In this document: positions 1 to 6,982 of the stretch, in pieces
Layout: each line of letters starts with the position of its first letter
Position numbering within the stretch: position 1 is the stretch's first letter
Assembly: GCA_027492415.1 (NCBI GenBank)
Contig: JAPUEV010000230.1
Span: forward strand, 1-11,567
Direction of reading: 5' to 3'
DNA from: Ignavibacteria bacterium
GTDB lineage: Bacteria; Bacteroidota; Ignavibacteria; Tepidaquicellales; OLB5
DNA: 11,567 bases
Notes under the pieces: generated by a model
What the model was told of the DNA's origin: nothing
Seen by the model: the letters and a program-made list of their open reading frames with translations, nothing else
The model's database searches: none
Program-made: the position numbers and the translations under genes

Positions 1-1629
1 ATTGATGGAGGAAATTCATGGACACATGTATTACAGAATGTTAACTTCAGCGGCAATGATGATATACGCTGGGGCGGTGAGTGTATTGTTATTGACCCGG
101 TGAATCCCGAAACCGTTTATGCAGGCGGCAGAGAAAGCGGTATTTATAAAACAACAAACGGCGGCGTCACATGGTCGGTTGTTGCGGCATCAAATGTTGT
201 GACCGGAAATATTTCTACAATTACTATCAGACCCGGAACCTCAGGCAATACCGCGGAAATATGGGCAGGCTCACAGGGTAACGCAGGCGTATGGAGATCA
301 GTGAACGGAGGCACAAGCTGGACCCAGCTAAGGACATCAGGGGAAGTTGAAGGTGTTGTTTTCAGGATCGCGGTAAAAACAGACGGCACTGCTTTTGTTG
401 CATATAACGAAAGCCTTGTAAGATATAACGGCTCATGGACAAATATTCCCGGCTTCAGCGGCGCAGGAAACCTGGCGGCGGTATTTTTTATGGGAACAGA
501 AAATAAAGTTATTGCCAGCCGCATGAATTACACAAAGCTTTCTATTGATGGCGGGCAAACCTTCCCAACCGTGCTTCCAATGACGATGCAGGGTCCCTTG
601 CCGAAACACTCATATAACTGGGTGGTGGTTGACTGGGCAAGGAACCACTTTCAGCAGAATCCGGTGAACGCGAATGAGTGGTATATGTCAGGCGGTTTTG
701 GATGTCTTAAATCAACTGATGCCGGGCAGAACTGGCGATACAAAACTGACGGAATAAATATTCCCGTAATGTACAGAACGCACTTTCATTTAACCAACCC
801 GAACTTTGTTTACCTGCCTATGGGTGATCTTACTATGGGCAGAATTACAGACGGCGGCTCGAGCGGAGAGATCACAGACTATGCTTTTTATTCATTTGCC
901 GCGCTGCAGGATTTTTCTAACGCAACTGCAGTATTAACAACTGCAGCAAACCCGAATAAAAATTATGTTGTTGGCGGTAATATTTATTCCAATGAAATAT
1001 CAGGTGTATTTGTAACATCAAACAATGGTGCAAATTATACAAAGGTAATTACAAACGGTCTGCCTGCGGGTACTAACAGACCCATAATTAACGGCGTTGC
1101 CTCTGATGTTAACGAAAATCAGCTCATTGTATTTATTGGCGGAGATTATTCCAATGCAGGTACTGTTGGGGGAATTTACTGGAGCTCTAACGGCGGACAG
1201 AACTTTACAAAAGCAAACGGCATTGCGCAGAACATTATGGCTCCGGGTACGTTTTATTCAAACTATGGACTGGCAAAAGATCCCTTAAGTTCATCTAAGC
1301 GGTACGGATATTTTGAAGGCGATGGCGGCGGATTTTATGAAAGCGGTGATGAAGGAAAGAACTGGAGCCTAAAGAGCAATATCATGACAGGCTATAAACC
1401 TTCAGGTACGCTTGCAGTTCATCCAACAACACAAAATCTTTTTTATCTTGCATTATCATTCACCGGACTTTTTAAAACTACTGATGGCGGCAGTACATGG
1501 GCTAACATGAGCGGTTGGGAAAGCGCCTGGCAGGTTGATACAAGAGGTAATATAATTACAGCATTTGGCCAGCGTACAGGCGATACTTATGACAAAATTT
1601 ATAAATCAACCAACAGCGGAAGCACATGG
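1..1629 (+). repeat. Series of about ten Asp-box motifs within the propeller gene
   Basis: In-frame Asp-box or Asp-box-like motifs begin at nucleotides 1 (IDGGNSW), 151 (TTNGGVTW), 298 (SVNGGTSW), 541 (SIDGGQTF), 712 (STDAGQNW), 1015 (TSNNGANY), 1183 (SSNGGQNF), 1342 (SGDEGKNW), 1477 (TTDGGSTW) and 1606 (STNSGSTW). Spacing is irregular, as expected for hairpin turns of separate propeller blades rather than a recent DNA tandem duplication. The second position varies (D, N or G) and the final aromatic is W, F or Y, so several copies are degenerate. Confidence 0.85.
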
Positions 1630-2067
1630 GACGTTATCAATACCGGTGTATTCAAGCTGCCTAACACAACAAGCCTTGTGATAAATCCGCATAACACAAA
1701 CCAGCTGTGGATAGGCACAACAGGCAACGGTACATTTATTTATGACGGACTGACGATCGGGATAACAAATATATCCACTGAAATTCCCGAAACATACACA
1801 CTTGAACAAAACTACCCGAACCCGTTCAACCCTGTAACAAACATAAAGTTCAGCCTGCCAACAGCAGGTGATGTAAAGCTGGTTGTTTATGATGCACTTG
1901 GCAGGGAAGCAATGACACTTGTAAACGGTCATTATAACGCAGGCACATACAGTGTAGATCTTGATGCATCAAACCTGGCAACGGGGGTGTATTTTTACAG
2001 GATTGAATCGGGTACAAGCTCAAAAAGAGGATTTATTGATATAAAGAAGATGGTGGTTCTAAAATAG
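1..2067 (+). CDS. Secreted Asp-box (BNR/sortilin-like) beta-propeller protein with T9SS C-terminal sorting domain, 5' partial
   Basis: The frame is open from base 1 to the TAG at 2065-2067 (688 residues visible), so the true start and any signal peptide lie upstream; the GTG at 100 is internal. Most of the protein consists of repeats carrying about ten Asp-box motifs of the S/T-x-D/N-x-G-x-x-W/F type (for example TTNGGVTW, STDAGQNW, TTDGGSTW, STNSGSTW), the pattern of BNR/VPS10-like beta-propellers. From about residue 595 it has a type IX secretion C-terminal domain: YTLEQNYPNPFNP, then VYDALGRE, then ATGVYFYR, ending in KKMVVLK. Such domains direct export across the outer membrane by the Por system and are usually cleaved on surface attachment. 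The substrate is unknown. Some Asp-box propellers are glycoside hydrolases (GH74, sialidases), but no catalytic signature could be assigned, so an adhesive or structural role is equally possible. The protein is functionally unrelated to the downstream operon, and an independent promoter follows it. Confidence 0.9.
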   Translation: MDGGNSWTHVLQNVNFSGNDDIRWGGECIVIDPVNPETVYAGGRESGIYKTTNGGVTWSVVAASNVVTGNISTITIRPGTSGNTAEIWAGSQGNAGVWRSVNGGTSWTQLRTSGEVEGVVFRIAVKTDGTAFVAYNESLVRYNGSWTNIPGFSGAGNLAAVFFMGTENKVIASRMNYTKLSIDGGQTFPTVLPMTMQGPLPKHSYNWVVVDWARNHFQQNPVNANEWYMSGGFGCLKSTDAGQNWRYKTDGINIPVMYRTHFHLTNPNFVYLPMGDLTMGRITDGGSSGEITDYAFYSFAALQDFSNATAVLTTAANPNKNYVVGGNIYSNEISGVFVTSNNGANYTKVITNGLPAGTNRPIINGVASDVNENQLIVFIGGDYSNAGTVGGIYWSSNGGQNFTKANGIAQNIMAPGTFYSNYGLAKDPLSSSKRYGYFEGDGGGFYESGDEGKNWSLKSNIMTGYKPSGTLAVHPTTQNLFYLALSFTGLFKTTDGGSTWANMSGWESAWQVDTRGNIITAFGQRTGDTYDKIYKSTNSGSTWDVINTGVFKLPNTTSLVINPHNTNQLWIGTTGNGTFIYDGLTIGITNISTEIPETYTLEQNYPNPFNPVTNIKFSLPTAGDVKLVVYDALGREAMTLVNGHYNAGTYSVDLDASNLATGVYFYRIESGTSSKRGFIDIKKMVVLK

Positions 2068-2176
2068 AGGAATTGTGAGAAACTGAAATAGTTCGAATAA
2101 ATCAACGCATTGCAGCGGGATATTGTTTTGCCATTACTTAGAATAGAACTAGGTGATGTTGAAAGCACCGGCAGTA

Positions 2177-2215
2177 GATAAATATTATAAATCTATTTTT
2201 AATTATATATTTATC
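2177..2215. repeat. AT-rich inverted repeat (9-bp arms)
   Basis: GATAAATAT at 2177-2185 is the exact reverse complement of ATATTTATC at 2207-2215, with a 21-nt loop. It lies 110 nt after the T9SS gene stop. No T-tract follows closely, so it is not a standard terminator. In AT-rich DNA such a pair can arise by chance. Confidence 0.35.
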
Positions 2216-2243
2216 AATGTTTTACAGGCTTCTTGAAATACCT

Positions 2244-2255
2244 TCTATATATAGA
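2244..2255. promoter_or_regulatory. 12-bp perfect palindrome, possible operator
   Basis: TCTATATATAGA is a perfect dyad ending 20 nt upstream of the -33 element of the predicted nusA promoter, a typical position for an upstream regulator site. The core is alternating AT, which raises the chance of coincidence, and no regulator gene is nearby. Confidence 0.25.
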
Positions 2256-2275
2256 GATAAACAACAGCCCGTACC

Positions 2276-2306
2276 TTGCCTCTTATCTAAAAAACCGCTA
2301 TATTTG
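2276..2306 (+). promoter_or_regulatory. Bacteroidota-type housekeeping promoter for the nusA operon
   Basis: TTG at 2276-2278, a 20-nt spacer, then TATATTTG at 2299-2306. This matches the known Bacteroidota primary sigma factor consensus (-33 TTG, about 17-23 nt, -7 TAnnTTTG) exactly at the conserved positions. Transcription would begin around 2311-2315, giving a leader of about 195 nt before the nusA ATG. It is the best promoter match noticed in the window and the likely driver of nusA through pnp. It has not been shown experimentally. Confidence 0.7.
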
Positions 2307-2337
2307 TATGATAATTAATGTTTATGAATGGTTAAAT

Positions 2338-2360
2338 GGCGCTCTAAAAGCGTCTTTTTT
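2338..2360 (+). terminator. Intrinsic terminator or attenuator in the nusA leader
   Basis: A 6-bp stem (GGCGCT at 2338-2343 with AGCGTC at 2349-2354, one G-U pair) and a 5-nt loop are followed directly by six T at 2355-2360, the standard Rho-independent layout. It lies only about 25-45 nt after the predicted start of transcription, so it may act as an attenuator of the nusA operon. It could instead end transcripts from the T9SS gene, 270 nt upstream. Confidence 0.6.
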
Positions 2361-2402
2361 ATTCTATAGGGGTTACTTTACAGAAATTAAACATTGATAT
2401 TG

Positions 2403-2438
2403 AGGTTTATTCAGCTAAAACTGAAAACCTTTTTCTTT
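2403..2438 (+). terminator. Second terminator-like hairpin in the nusA leader
   Basis: AGGTT (2403-2407) pairs with AACCT (2426-2430), and TTCAG (2410-2414) pairs with CTGAA (2421-2425), with a 2-nt bulge and a 6-nt loop. The stem is 10 bp and runs straight into a T-rich tract (2430-2438, five T, one C, three T). The stem is AT-rich, so termination could be partial. It lies about 70 nt before the nusA start codon. Confidence 0.5.
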
Positions 2439-2439
2439 G

Positions 2440-2455
2440 CTCCCGCATACGGGAG
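2440..2455 (+). other. GC-rich stem-loop upstream of the nusA ribosome binding site
   Basis: CTCCCG at 2440-2445 and CGGGAG at 2450-2455 form a perfect 6-bp stem with a CATA tetraloop. It starts right after the T-rich tract of the preceding hairpin and has no T-tract of its own. Immediately after it is a word (CGCTCAGGAT, 2458-2467) that occurs again before rbfA. It may be part of the leader fold or the remnant of a dispersed extragenic repeat. Confidence 0.5.
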
Positions 2456-2494
2456 TTCGCTCAGGATTAAATAAAATTAATATAATATATATAT

Positions 2495-2498
2495 GAGG
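2495..2498 (+). promoter_or_regulatory. Ribosome binding site of nusA
   Basis: GAGG lies 8 nt before the ATG at 2507 and supports that start. A five-codon reading frame from an ATG at 2493 ends in a TGA at 2508-2510 overlapping the nusA ATG; it is probably chance. Confidence 0.55.
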
Positions 2499-2506
2499 CT
2501 TAGAAA

Positions 2507-3802
2507 ATGAAATCGGAGATAGTTGATTCCTTTTCACAAATGGTGAAGGATAAAAAAATCGATAGAGACCTTCTTGAAAGTATAATCAAGGAAGTCTTCG
2601 GAATGATGATAAAGAAGAAATACGGACAGAATGCAAACTATGATGTAATTGTGAACATGGATAAAGGCGATATTGAAATGTACCTTTCCAAGGCAGTGGT
2701 TGAGGAAGTCGCAGACCCTGAAACGGAAATAACGCTGGCAGAAGCAAATGAACGCTCCGGTGAAGAGCTTGAAGTAGGCGATGATTATACCGAGGTGCTT
2801 GATTACGTTACTTTTGGCAGAAGGCACATTGTGAACCTGAAGCAGAACCTGAACCAGAAAATAAGGGAAGTTGAAAAGGAAATTATCTATAACGATTACA
2901 AGGATCTTGTTGGCGAAATAGTTGTTGGTGAAATTTACCAGATAAAGCCTCACAGTATACTGCTTATCCATAACGGGCACGAGATACAGTTTCCCAAAGG
3001 TGAGCAGATACCAAAGGAAAGATACAAGAAGGGCGAATCAATCAGAGTATATGTAAAGGAAGTATCAAAGAAAACATCCGGACCGCCTTCGATCATAGTA
3101 TCACGCGCTGCAGATGATTTCCTTAAGAAATTATTTGAGCTTGAAATTCCCGAAATATATGACGGAGTAATTGAAATAAAAGGTATTGCCCGTGAGCCCG
3201 GCGAAAGAGCCAAGGTTGCGGTTTATTCATACGATGACAGGATAGATGCAGTGGGCGCATGCGTTGGTATGAAGGGTATCAGGATACACTCCATAGTACG
3301 CGAGCTTGCCAACGAGAACATTGATGTTATCAATTACAGCGACGATATAGGTCTTTATATAGCAAGAGCGCTTGCACCCGCAAAGCTTAAGGATATTTAT
3401 CTTGATAAGGCGAACAAGGTAGCAAAAATCGTAGCCGATGAAGACCAGATATCACTTGTTATAGGCAAGAACGGACAGAACATAAAGCTTGCAAGCAAGC
3501 TTACAGATTACGAAATTGATGTTGAGCGCAACAGCGGAAGACCCAAAGATATTGAAGAAGCCCTTGAGCGCGAGCTTGAGCTCCAGGCAGAAGAAGCCGA
3601 AGAGGAAGAGCTGAACGAAGCTGAGGATACTGCGGAGAACGAAGACGAGAACATCCCGGAGCTTCCCAAAGATATGTCTGATAAAGACGGCGCAGATAAA
3701 GATGGTGATGAAGAAGATGAGGAAGACGATGAAGAAGGCGAAGAAGAAGGCGAAGAAGAGGAAACCGGTGACGAAAAGGAAGTAGAAGAAGAAAAGAAAT
3801 GA
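2507..3802 (+). CDS. nusA: Transcription termination/antitermination factor NusA
   Basis: The 431-residue product has the NusA domain order. An N-terminal RNA polymerase-binding domain (about 1-128) is followed by an S1 domain (about 131-200) and two KH domains with their RNA-binding loops, GMKG at 254-257 and GKNG at 320-323. NusA binds elongating RNA polymerase and nascent RNA, promotes pausing and intrinsic termination, and takes part in rRNA antitermination. After about residue 349 come some 80 strongly acidic, low-complexity residues in place of the folded acidic repeats of E. coli NusA. The ATG at 2507 is chosen because MKSEIVDSFSQMVKDKKID matches the family N-terminus and GAGG lies 8 nt upstream. 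It is the first gene of the operon; infB follows after 87 nt. The leader carries terminator-like hairpins, which would suit autoregulation by NusA, but this is inference. Confidence 0.97.
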   Translation: MKSEIVDSFSQMVKDKKIDRDLLESIIKEVFGMMIKKKYGQNANYDVIVNMDKGDIEMYLSKAVVEEVADPETEITLAEANERSGEELEVGDDYTEVLDYVTFGRRHIVNLKQNLNQKIREVEKEIIYNDYKDLVGEIVVGEIYQIKPHSILLIHNGHEIQFPKGEQIPKERYKKGESIRVYVKEVSKKTSGPPSIIVSRAADDFLKKLFELEIPEIYDGVIEIKGIAREPGERAKVAVYSYDDRIDAVGACVGMKGIRIHSIVRELANENIDVINYSDDIGLYIARALAPAKLKDIYLDKANKVAKIVADEDQISLVIGKNGQNIKLASKLTDYEIDVERNSGRPKDIEEALERELELQAEEAEEEELNEAEDTAENEDENIPELPKDMSDKDGADKDGDEEDEEDDEEGEEEGEEEETGDEKEVEEEKK

Positions 3803-3889
3803 AGAGCTCACAAAGATAAAAGTTAAAGTTTCAAATTCAAAAATCTTCAAAAGAGAATCGTAATTAATAAAGAAGTTAAAAAAAATTTA

Positions 3890-6877
3890 ATGCCCGAAAC
3901 AACAAACAAAGGTTCAAAAGGAATACAGATATCAAAGATTGCCAAGGAAGTTAACCGGCAATCGAGCGAAATACTTGAATACCTGAAACGCATAGGTGTT
4001 GAAGTAGGCGGCGTTATGTCCAAAGTTGATGAAAGTGCTTACCATAAAGTTTTAGGGCATTTTAAAAGCGATCTCGAAGAAGCTGAAAAGCACAAACAAA
4101 AGCTTGTTGAGTTCAAAAAGAAGCACAAAGGCATAGAAATTGCCGAGATAGAAGAAGAAGTTAAGCGCGAAAAGGAAAAGAAGCTTAAGGAAGAAGAAGA
4201 GAAGCTTAAGAAAAAAGAAGAAGATGAAAAGGTTAAAGTTGACCGTGAGTCACAGCTTCAGAAGGACCTTGAAGAAAAGCGCAGGCTTATCAAGGAAAAA
4301 GAAGCTGAGATAGAGAGACAAAAGCTTAAGGAAGAAGAAGACAGGAAAAAAGCTGAGCTTGAAGCGTTAAAGCCCAAACCGGTTGAAGAAGTTAAAAAAC
4401 CTGAGGAAGTCATAGCTGAAGTTAAGCCTCCTGTAATTAAGCCAAAAGAATATAAGGACCCGGGTCCGAAGCCGCCGATAATACATAAAACAGGCGACTT
4501 TAAGCCGCGCAGACCTGATGATAATAAATCAGGCTACAAAGGCAAAGAAGGATTCAAAGGCAAACCCGGCTTTAAGCCTAAGGAAGGTTTCAAACCCAAG
4601 GAAGGCTTTAAGCCAAAAGAAGGATTTGTGGCAAAAGATTCCCAGGGTACATCAGGCGCGCCAAAGAAACCGGGCGGCGGTTACCAGGGCAGGAAAACAG
4701 GCGGCACTTTTGAGCGTGTTACCATAAAAGATGATTTCCGCAAGAATAAAAAACCTGTTCCGGGGCAGAAGCCTTTCTTCAAGAAACCGTTCACTTCACG
4801 TGAAGATGAAAAGAAAAAGGATGATAAAGGACCGGTTAAAACAGGTACTGATAGTCCGGATACAGCGGCAAAGAAGCGCGACTTTGATAAGAATTTAAAA
4901 TCAAAGAAGCAGAAATACCAGGATGGCGCTGAGGCAAAGAAAAAGAAAAAATTAGCGGATGAAGAGGTTACAGCGGAAATTGAAGAAGCTATCCGCGAAA
5001 CAATGGCGAAGATGGATGAATCAGGTTCATCAACAGCTCGCCAGCAGTTAAGGAAGAGAAAAAAGAAGGAACGTTTAGAGCAGGAGCTTAAAGAAGCCGA
5101 AGAGACACTGGCACGTGCGAATATCATCCAGGTAACTGAATTTATTTCCACTTCAGAGCTTGCAGGCTTAATGAACATAGAAGTAAGCGAGCTTATTCAG
5201 AAATGCTTTGAGCTTGGTATGATGATAACCATCAACCAGAGGCTTGATAAGGACCTGATAACGCTGTTAGCTGATGAGTTCGGTTTTAAGATAGAGTTCC
5301 AGAAAGAATACGCAGAAGATTCACTTGCAGATATTGAAGATGATGAAACAAAGCTTGTACACAGGCCGCCCGTAGTTACTATCATGGGTCATGTTGATCA
5401 CGGAAAAACCTCTTTGCTTGATTATATCCGCAAAGCCAGCGTAGTAGCAGGTGAAGCCGGCGGTATAACGCAGCATATAGGCGCATACCAGGTTAAGCTT
5501 GATGACGGAAGGCTGATTACTTTCCTTGATACACCGGGCCATGAAGCGTTTACAGCTATGAGAGCCCGCGGCGCGCAGATAACGGATATTGTTGTGCTGG
5601 TAGTTGCCGCTGATGACAGCGTTATGCCGCAGACAATTGAAGCTATTAACCATGCGCTTGCCGCAAACGTACCAATTGTTGTTGCGATAAACAAAATTGA
5701 TAAACAGGGCGCTGACCCCACGAAAATTAAAACACAGCTTTCAGAAAAAGGTGTGCTGGTTGAAGAATACGGCGGTAAATACCAGTCGATTGAAATTTCA
5801 GCAAAAGCAGGAACCAATGTTGATAAGCTTCTTGAAAAAATACTTGTAGAAGCTGAAGTGCTTGACCTGAAGGCAAACCCCGACAGGAATGCAAGAGGCG
5901 CAGTTGTTGAAGCCAAGCTTGATAAAGGCAAAGGTATAACAGCTACAGTTCTTGTACAAAAAGGCACGCTTAATATGGGTGATTCATTTGTTGCCGGTAA
6001 TTATAACGGCAGGGTGAAAGCCATGTATGATGAGCGCGGACATAAAATTGAATCAGCAAAGCCCGCAACACCTGTACAGGTGCTTGGCTTTGACGGTATG
6101 CCGCAGGCAGGCGATGTGCTTGTTTCAATGGATAGTGAAAGGGAAGCAAGGGATATTGCACTTAAGAGACAGCAGCTTAAACGTGAGCAGGATTTCCGCC
6201 AGGTGAGGTTCATTACACTTGATGATATTTCAAAACAGATCAAAGAAGGCAAACAGGTTGATCTTAATGTTATCATTAAAGGCGATGTTGACGGTTCAGT
6301 TGAAGCGCTTTCTGATTCATTGTTAAAGCTTGGTACAAACGAAGTTAAAGTTAGCATAATTCATAAAGCAATCGGTGAAATTACCGAATATGACGTTCTG
6401 CTTGCAGCAGCATCAAGCGCTATCATTGTAGGCTTTAACGTAAGGCCTAACTTAAAGGCGCGTAAGCTTGCTGAGTCAGAAAAAGTAGATATAAGGCTGC
6501 ACAATATTATATACGATGTAATAAATGAAATGAAGCTTGCGCTTGAGGGTCTGTTAGAGCCTGAGAAAACAGAAGAGATACTGGCTACTGTTGAAGTGCG
6601 GGAGATATTTAAGGTACCGAAGATTGGTACAGTTGCAGGCTGTTATGTACTGGACGGCAAAGTTGTAAGGAACAATAAAGTAAGGCTCCTAAGAGACGGA
6701 TTTGTGGTGTTTGACGGACATATTAATGCGCTGAAGAGATTCAAAGATGATGTAAGAGAAGTTGAACAGGGATTTGAGTGCGGTGTAAGCCTTGAAAATT
6801 ACAACGATATTAAGGTTAAGGATATTATAGAATCATACACGATAGTAGAAACCAAGAGAAAGTTAGAGCAGAAATAG
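3890..6877 (+). CDS. infB: Translation initiation factor IF-2
   Basis: The 995-residue GTPase places initiator fMet-tRNA on the 30S subunit and promotes subunit joining. Residues about 11-58 form an IF2-N module. Residues about 60-400 are a long, charged, mostly Lys/Glu linker with predicted coiled-coil character, including hexapeptide repeats at 215-244. A second IF2-N-like module spans about 411-470. The G domain shows G1 GHVDHGKT (500-507), Thr527 (G2), DTPGHEAF (547-554), NKID (601-604) and SAKA (637-640). It is followed by the beta-barrel, domain III and the C-terminal fMet-tRNA-binding barrel, and looks intact. It is about 100 residues longer than E. coli IF2, mainly in the linker. The ATG at 3890 gives the expected IF2-N start; no strong Shine-Dalgarno is visible, as is common in Bacteroidota. 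The 87-nt spacer after nusA is A-rich, with no clear hairpin. Confidence 0.98.
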   Translation: MPETTNKGSKGIQISKIAKEVNRQSSEILEYLKRIGVEVGGVMSKVDESAYHKVLGHFKSDLEEAEKHKQKLVEFKKKHKGIEIAEIEEEVKREKEKKLKEEEEKLKKKEEDEKVKVDRESQLQKDLEEKRRLIKEKEAEIERQKLKEEEDRKKAELEALKPKPVEEVKKPEEVIAEVKPPVIKPKEYKDPGPKPPIIHKTGDFKPRRPDDNKSGYKGKEGFKGKPGFKPKEGFKPKEGFKPKEGFVAKDSQGTSGAPKKPGGGYQGRKTGGTFERVTIKDDFRKNKKPVPGQKPFFKKPFTSREDEKKKDDKGPVKTGTDSPDTAAKKRDFDKNLKSKKQKYQDGAEAKKKKKLADEEVTAEIEEAIRETMAKMDESGSSTARQQLRKRKKKERLEQELKEAEETLARANIIQVTEFISTSELAGLMNIEVSELIQKCFELGMMITINQRLDKDLITLLADEFGFKIEFQKEYAEDSLADIEDDETKLVHRPPVVTIMGHVDHGKTSLLDYIRKASVVAGEAGGITQHIGAYQVKLDDGRLITFLDTPGHEAFTAMRARGAQITDIVVLVVAADDSVMPQTIEAINHALAANVPIVVAINKIDKQGADPTKIKTQLSEKGVLVEEYGGKYQSIEISAKAGTNVDKLLEKILVEAEVLDLKANPDRNARGAVVEAKLDKGKGITATVLVQKGTLNMGDSFVAGNYNGRVKAMYDERGHKIESAKPATPVQVLGFDGMPQAGDVLVSMDSEREARDIALKRQQLKREQDFRQVRFITLDDISKQIKEGKQVDLNVIIKGDVDGSVEALSDSLLKLGTNEVKVSIIHKAIGEITEYDVLLAAASSAIIVGFNVRPNLKARKLAESEKVDIRLHNIIYDVINEMKLALEGLLEPEKTEEILATVEVREIFKVPKIGTVAGCYVLDGKVVRNNKVRLLRDGFVVFDGHINALKRFKDDVREVEQGFECGVSLENYNDIKVKDIIESYTIVETKRKLEQK
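4532..4621 (+). repeat. Five tandem 18-bp units encoding G(F/Y)K(G/P)K(E/P) in infB
   Basis: Residues 215-244 of IF2 read GYKGKE, GFKGKP, then GFKPKE three times, followed by a partial GF. At the DNA level this is five adjacent 18-bp units whose last three copies differ mainly at third codon positions. It lies in the disordered basic linker, so copy number could vary between strains without harming the GTPase core. Confidence 0.9.
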
Positions 6878-6982
6878 AAAAACTTTCAGGTTGAATGTTA
6901 CAAGTTACAAGTTACAGGTTAAAACCGGTAAGGTAATTAATGTTAACCTGAAGAGTTCTTTCACATACGCTCAGGATAAATT
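6878..6982 (+). repeat. infB-rbfA spacer with heptamer tandem repeat and competing inverted repeats
   Basis: Three tandem 7-bp units occupy 6897-6917 (GTTACAA, GTTACAA, GTTACAG). CAGGTTAA at 6915-6922 is the exact reverse complement of TTAACCTG at 6943-6950. TTCAGGTT at 6885-6892 is the exact reverse complement of AACCTGAA at 6945-6952. The two pairings share the same 3' arm and cannot coexist. No T-tract and no Bacteroidota-type promoter are seen, so rbfA is probably cotranscribed with infB. Confidence 0.6.
6973..6976 (+). promoter_or_regulatory. Ribosome binding site of rbfA
   Basis: AGGA lies 6 nt before the ATG at 6983 and supports that start. It is part of the word CGCTCAGGAT shared with the nusA leader. 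Confidence 0.5.

Larger units (their letters stand above)
2068..2506. other. 439-nt intergenic region between the T9SS gene and nusA
   Basis: No credible protein gene, tRNA or rRNA was found here. The first half is AT-rich and contains an inverted repeat (2177-2215) and a palindrome (2244-2255). The second half reads as the nusA operon control region: promoter 2276-2306, terminator-like hairpins 2338-2360 and 2403-2438, a GC-rich hairpin 2440-2455, and the nusA ribosome binding site at 2495-2498. rimP, the usual gene before nusA, is not here. Confidence 0.8.

Noticed and set aside
100..102. GTG as the start of the first gene
   Set aside because: The frame is open back to base 1 and an Asp-box motif is encoded at 1-21, so the gene begins upstream of the window.
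1..2067. Assignment of the propeller gene as a GH74 xyloglucanase or sialidase
   Set aside because: Asp-boxes are shared by many unrelated propellers and no catalytic residues could be identified with confidence.
2318..2347. Tiny leader peptides (ATG at 2318 with 5 codons, ATG at 2336 with 3 codons) before the first leader hairpin
   Set aside because: No ribosome binding site and no regulatory codon run; such short frames are expected by chance.
2481..2486. TATAAT as an E. coli-like -10 element before nusA
   Set aside because: There is no good -35 partner, the region is a run of alternating AT, and a better Bacteroidota-type promoter lies at 2276-2306.
5422..5967. 181-codon open frame on the minus strand
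   Set aside because: It lies wholly opposite the conserved GTPase domain of infB and has low-complexity Ser/Thr-rich content typical of antisense shadow frames.
6897..6917. CRISPR-like array
   Set aside because: The units are 7 bp and directly adjacent, with no spacers and no cas genes nearby.
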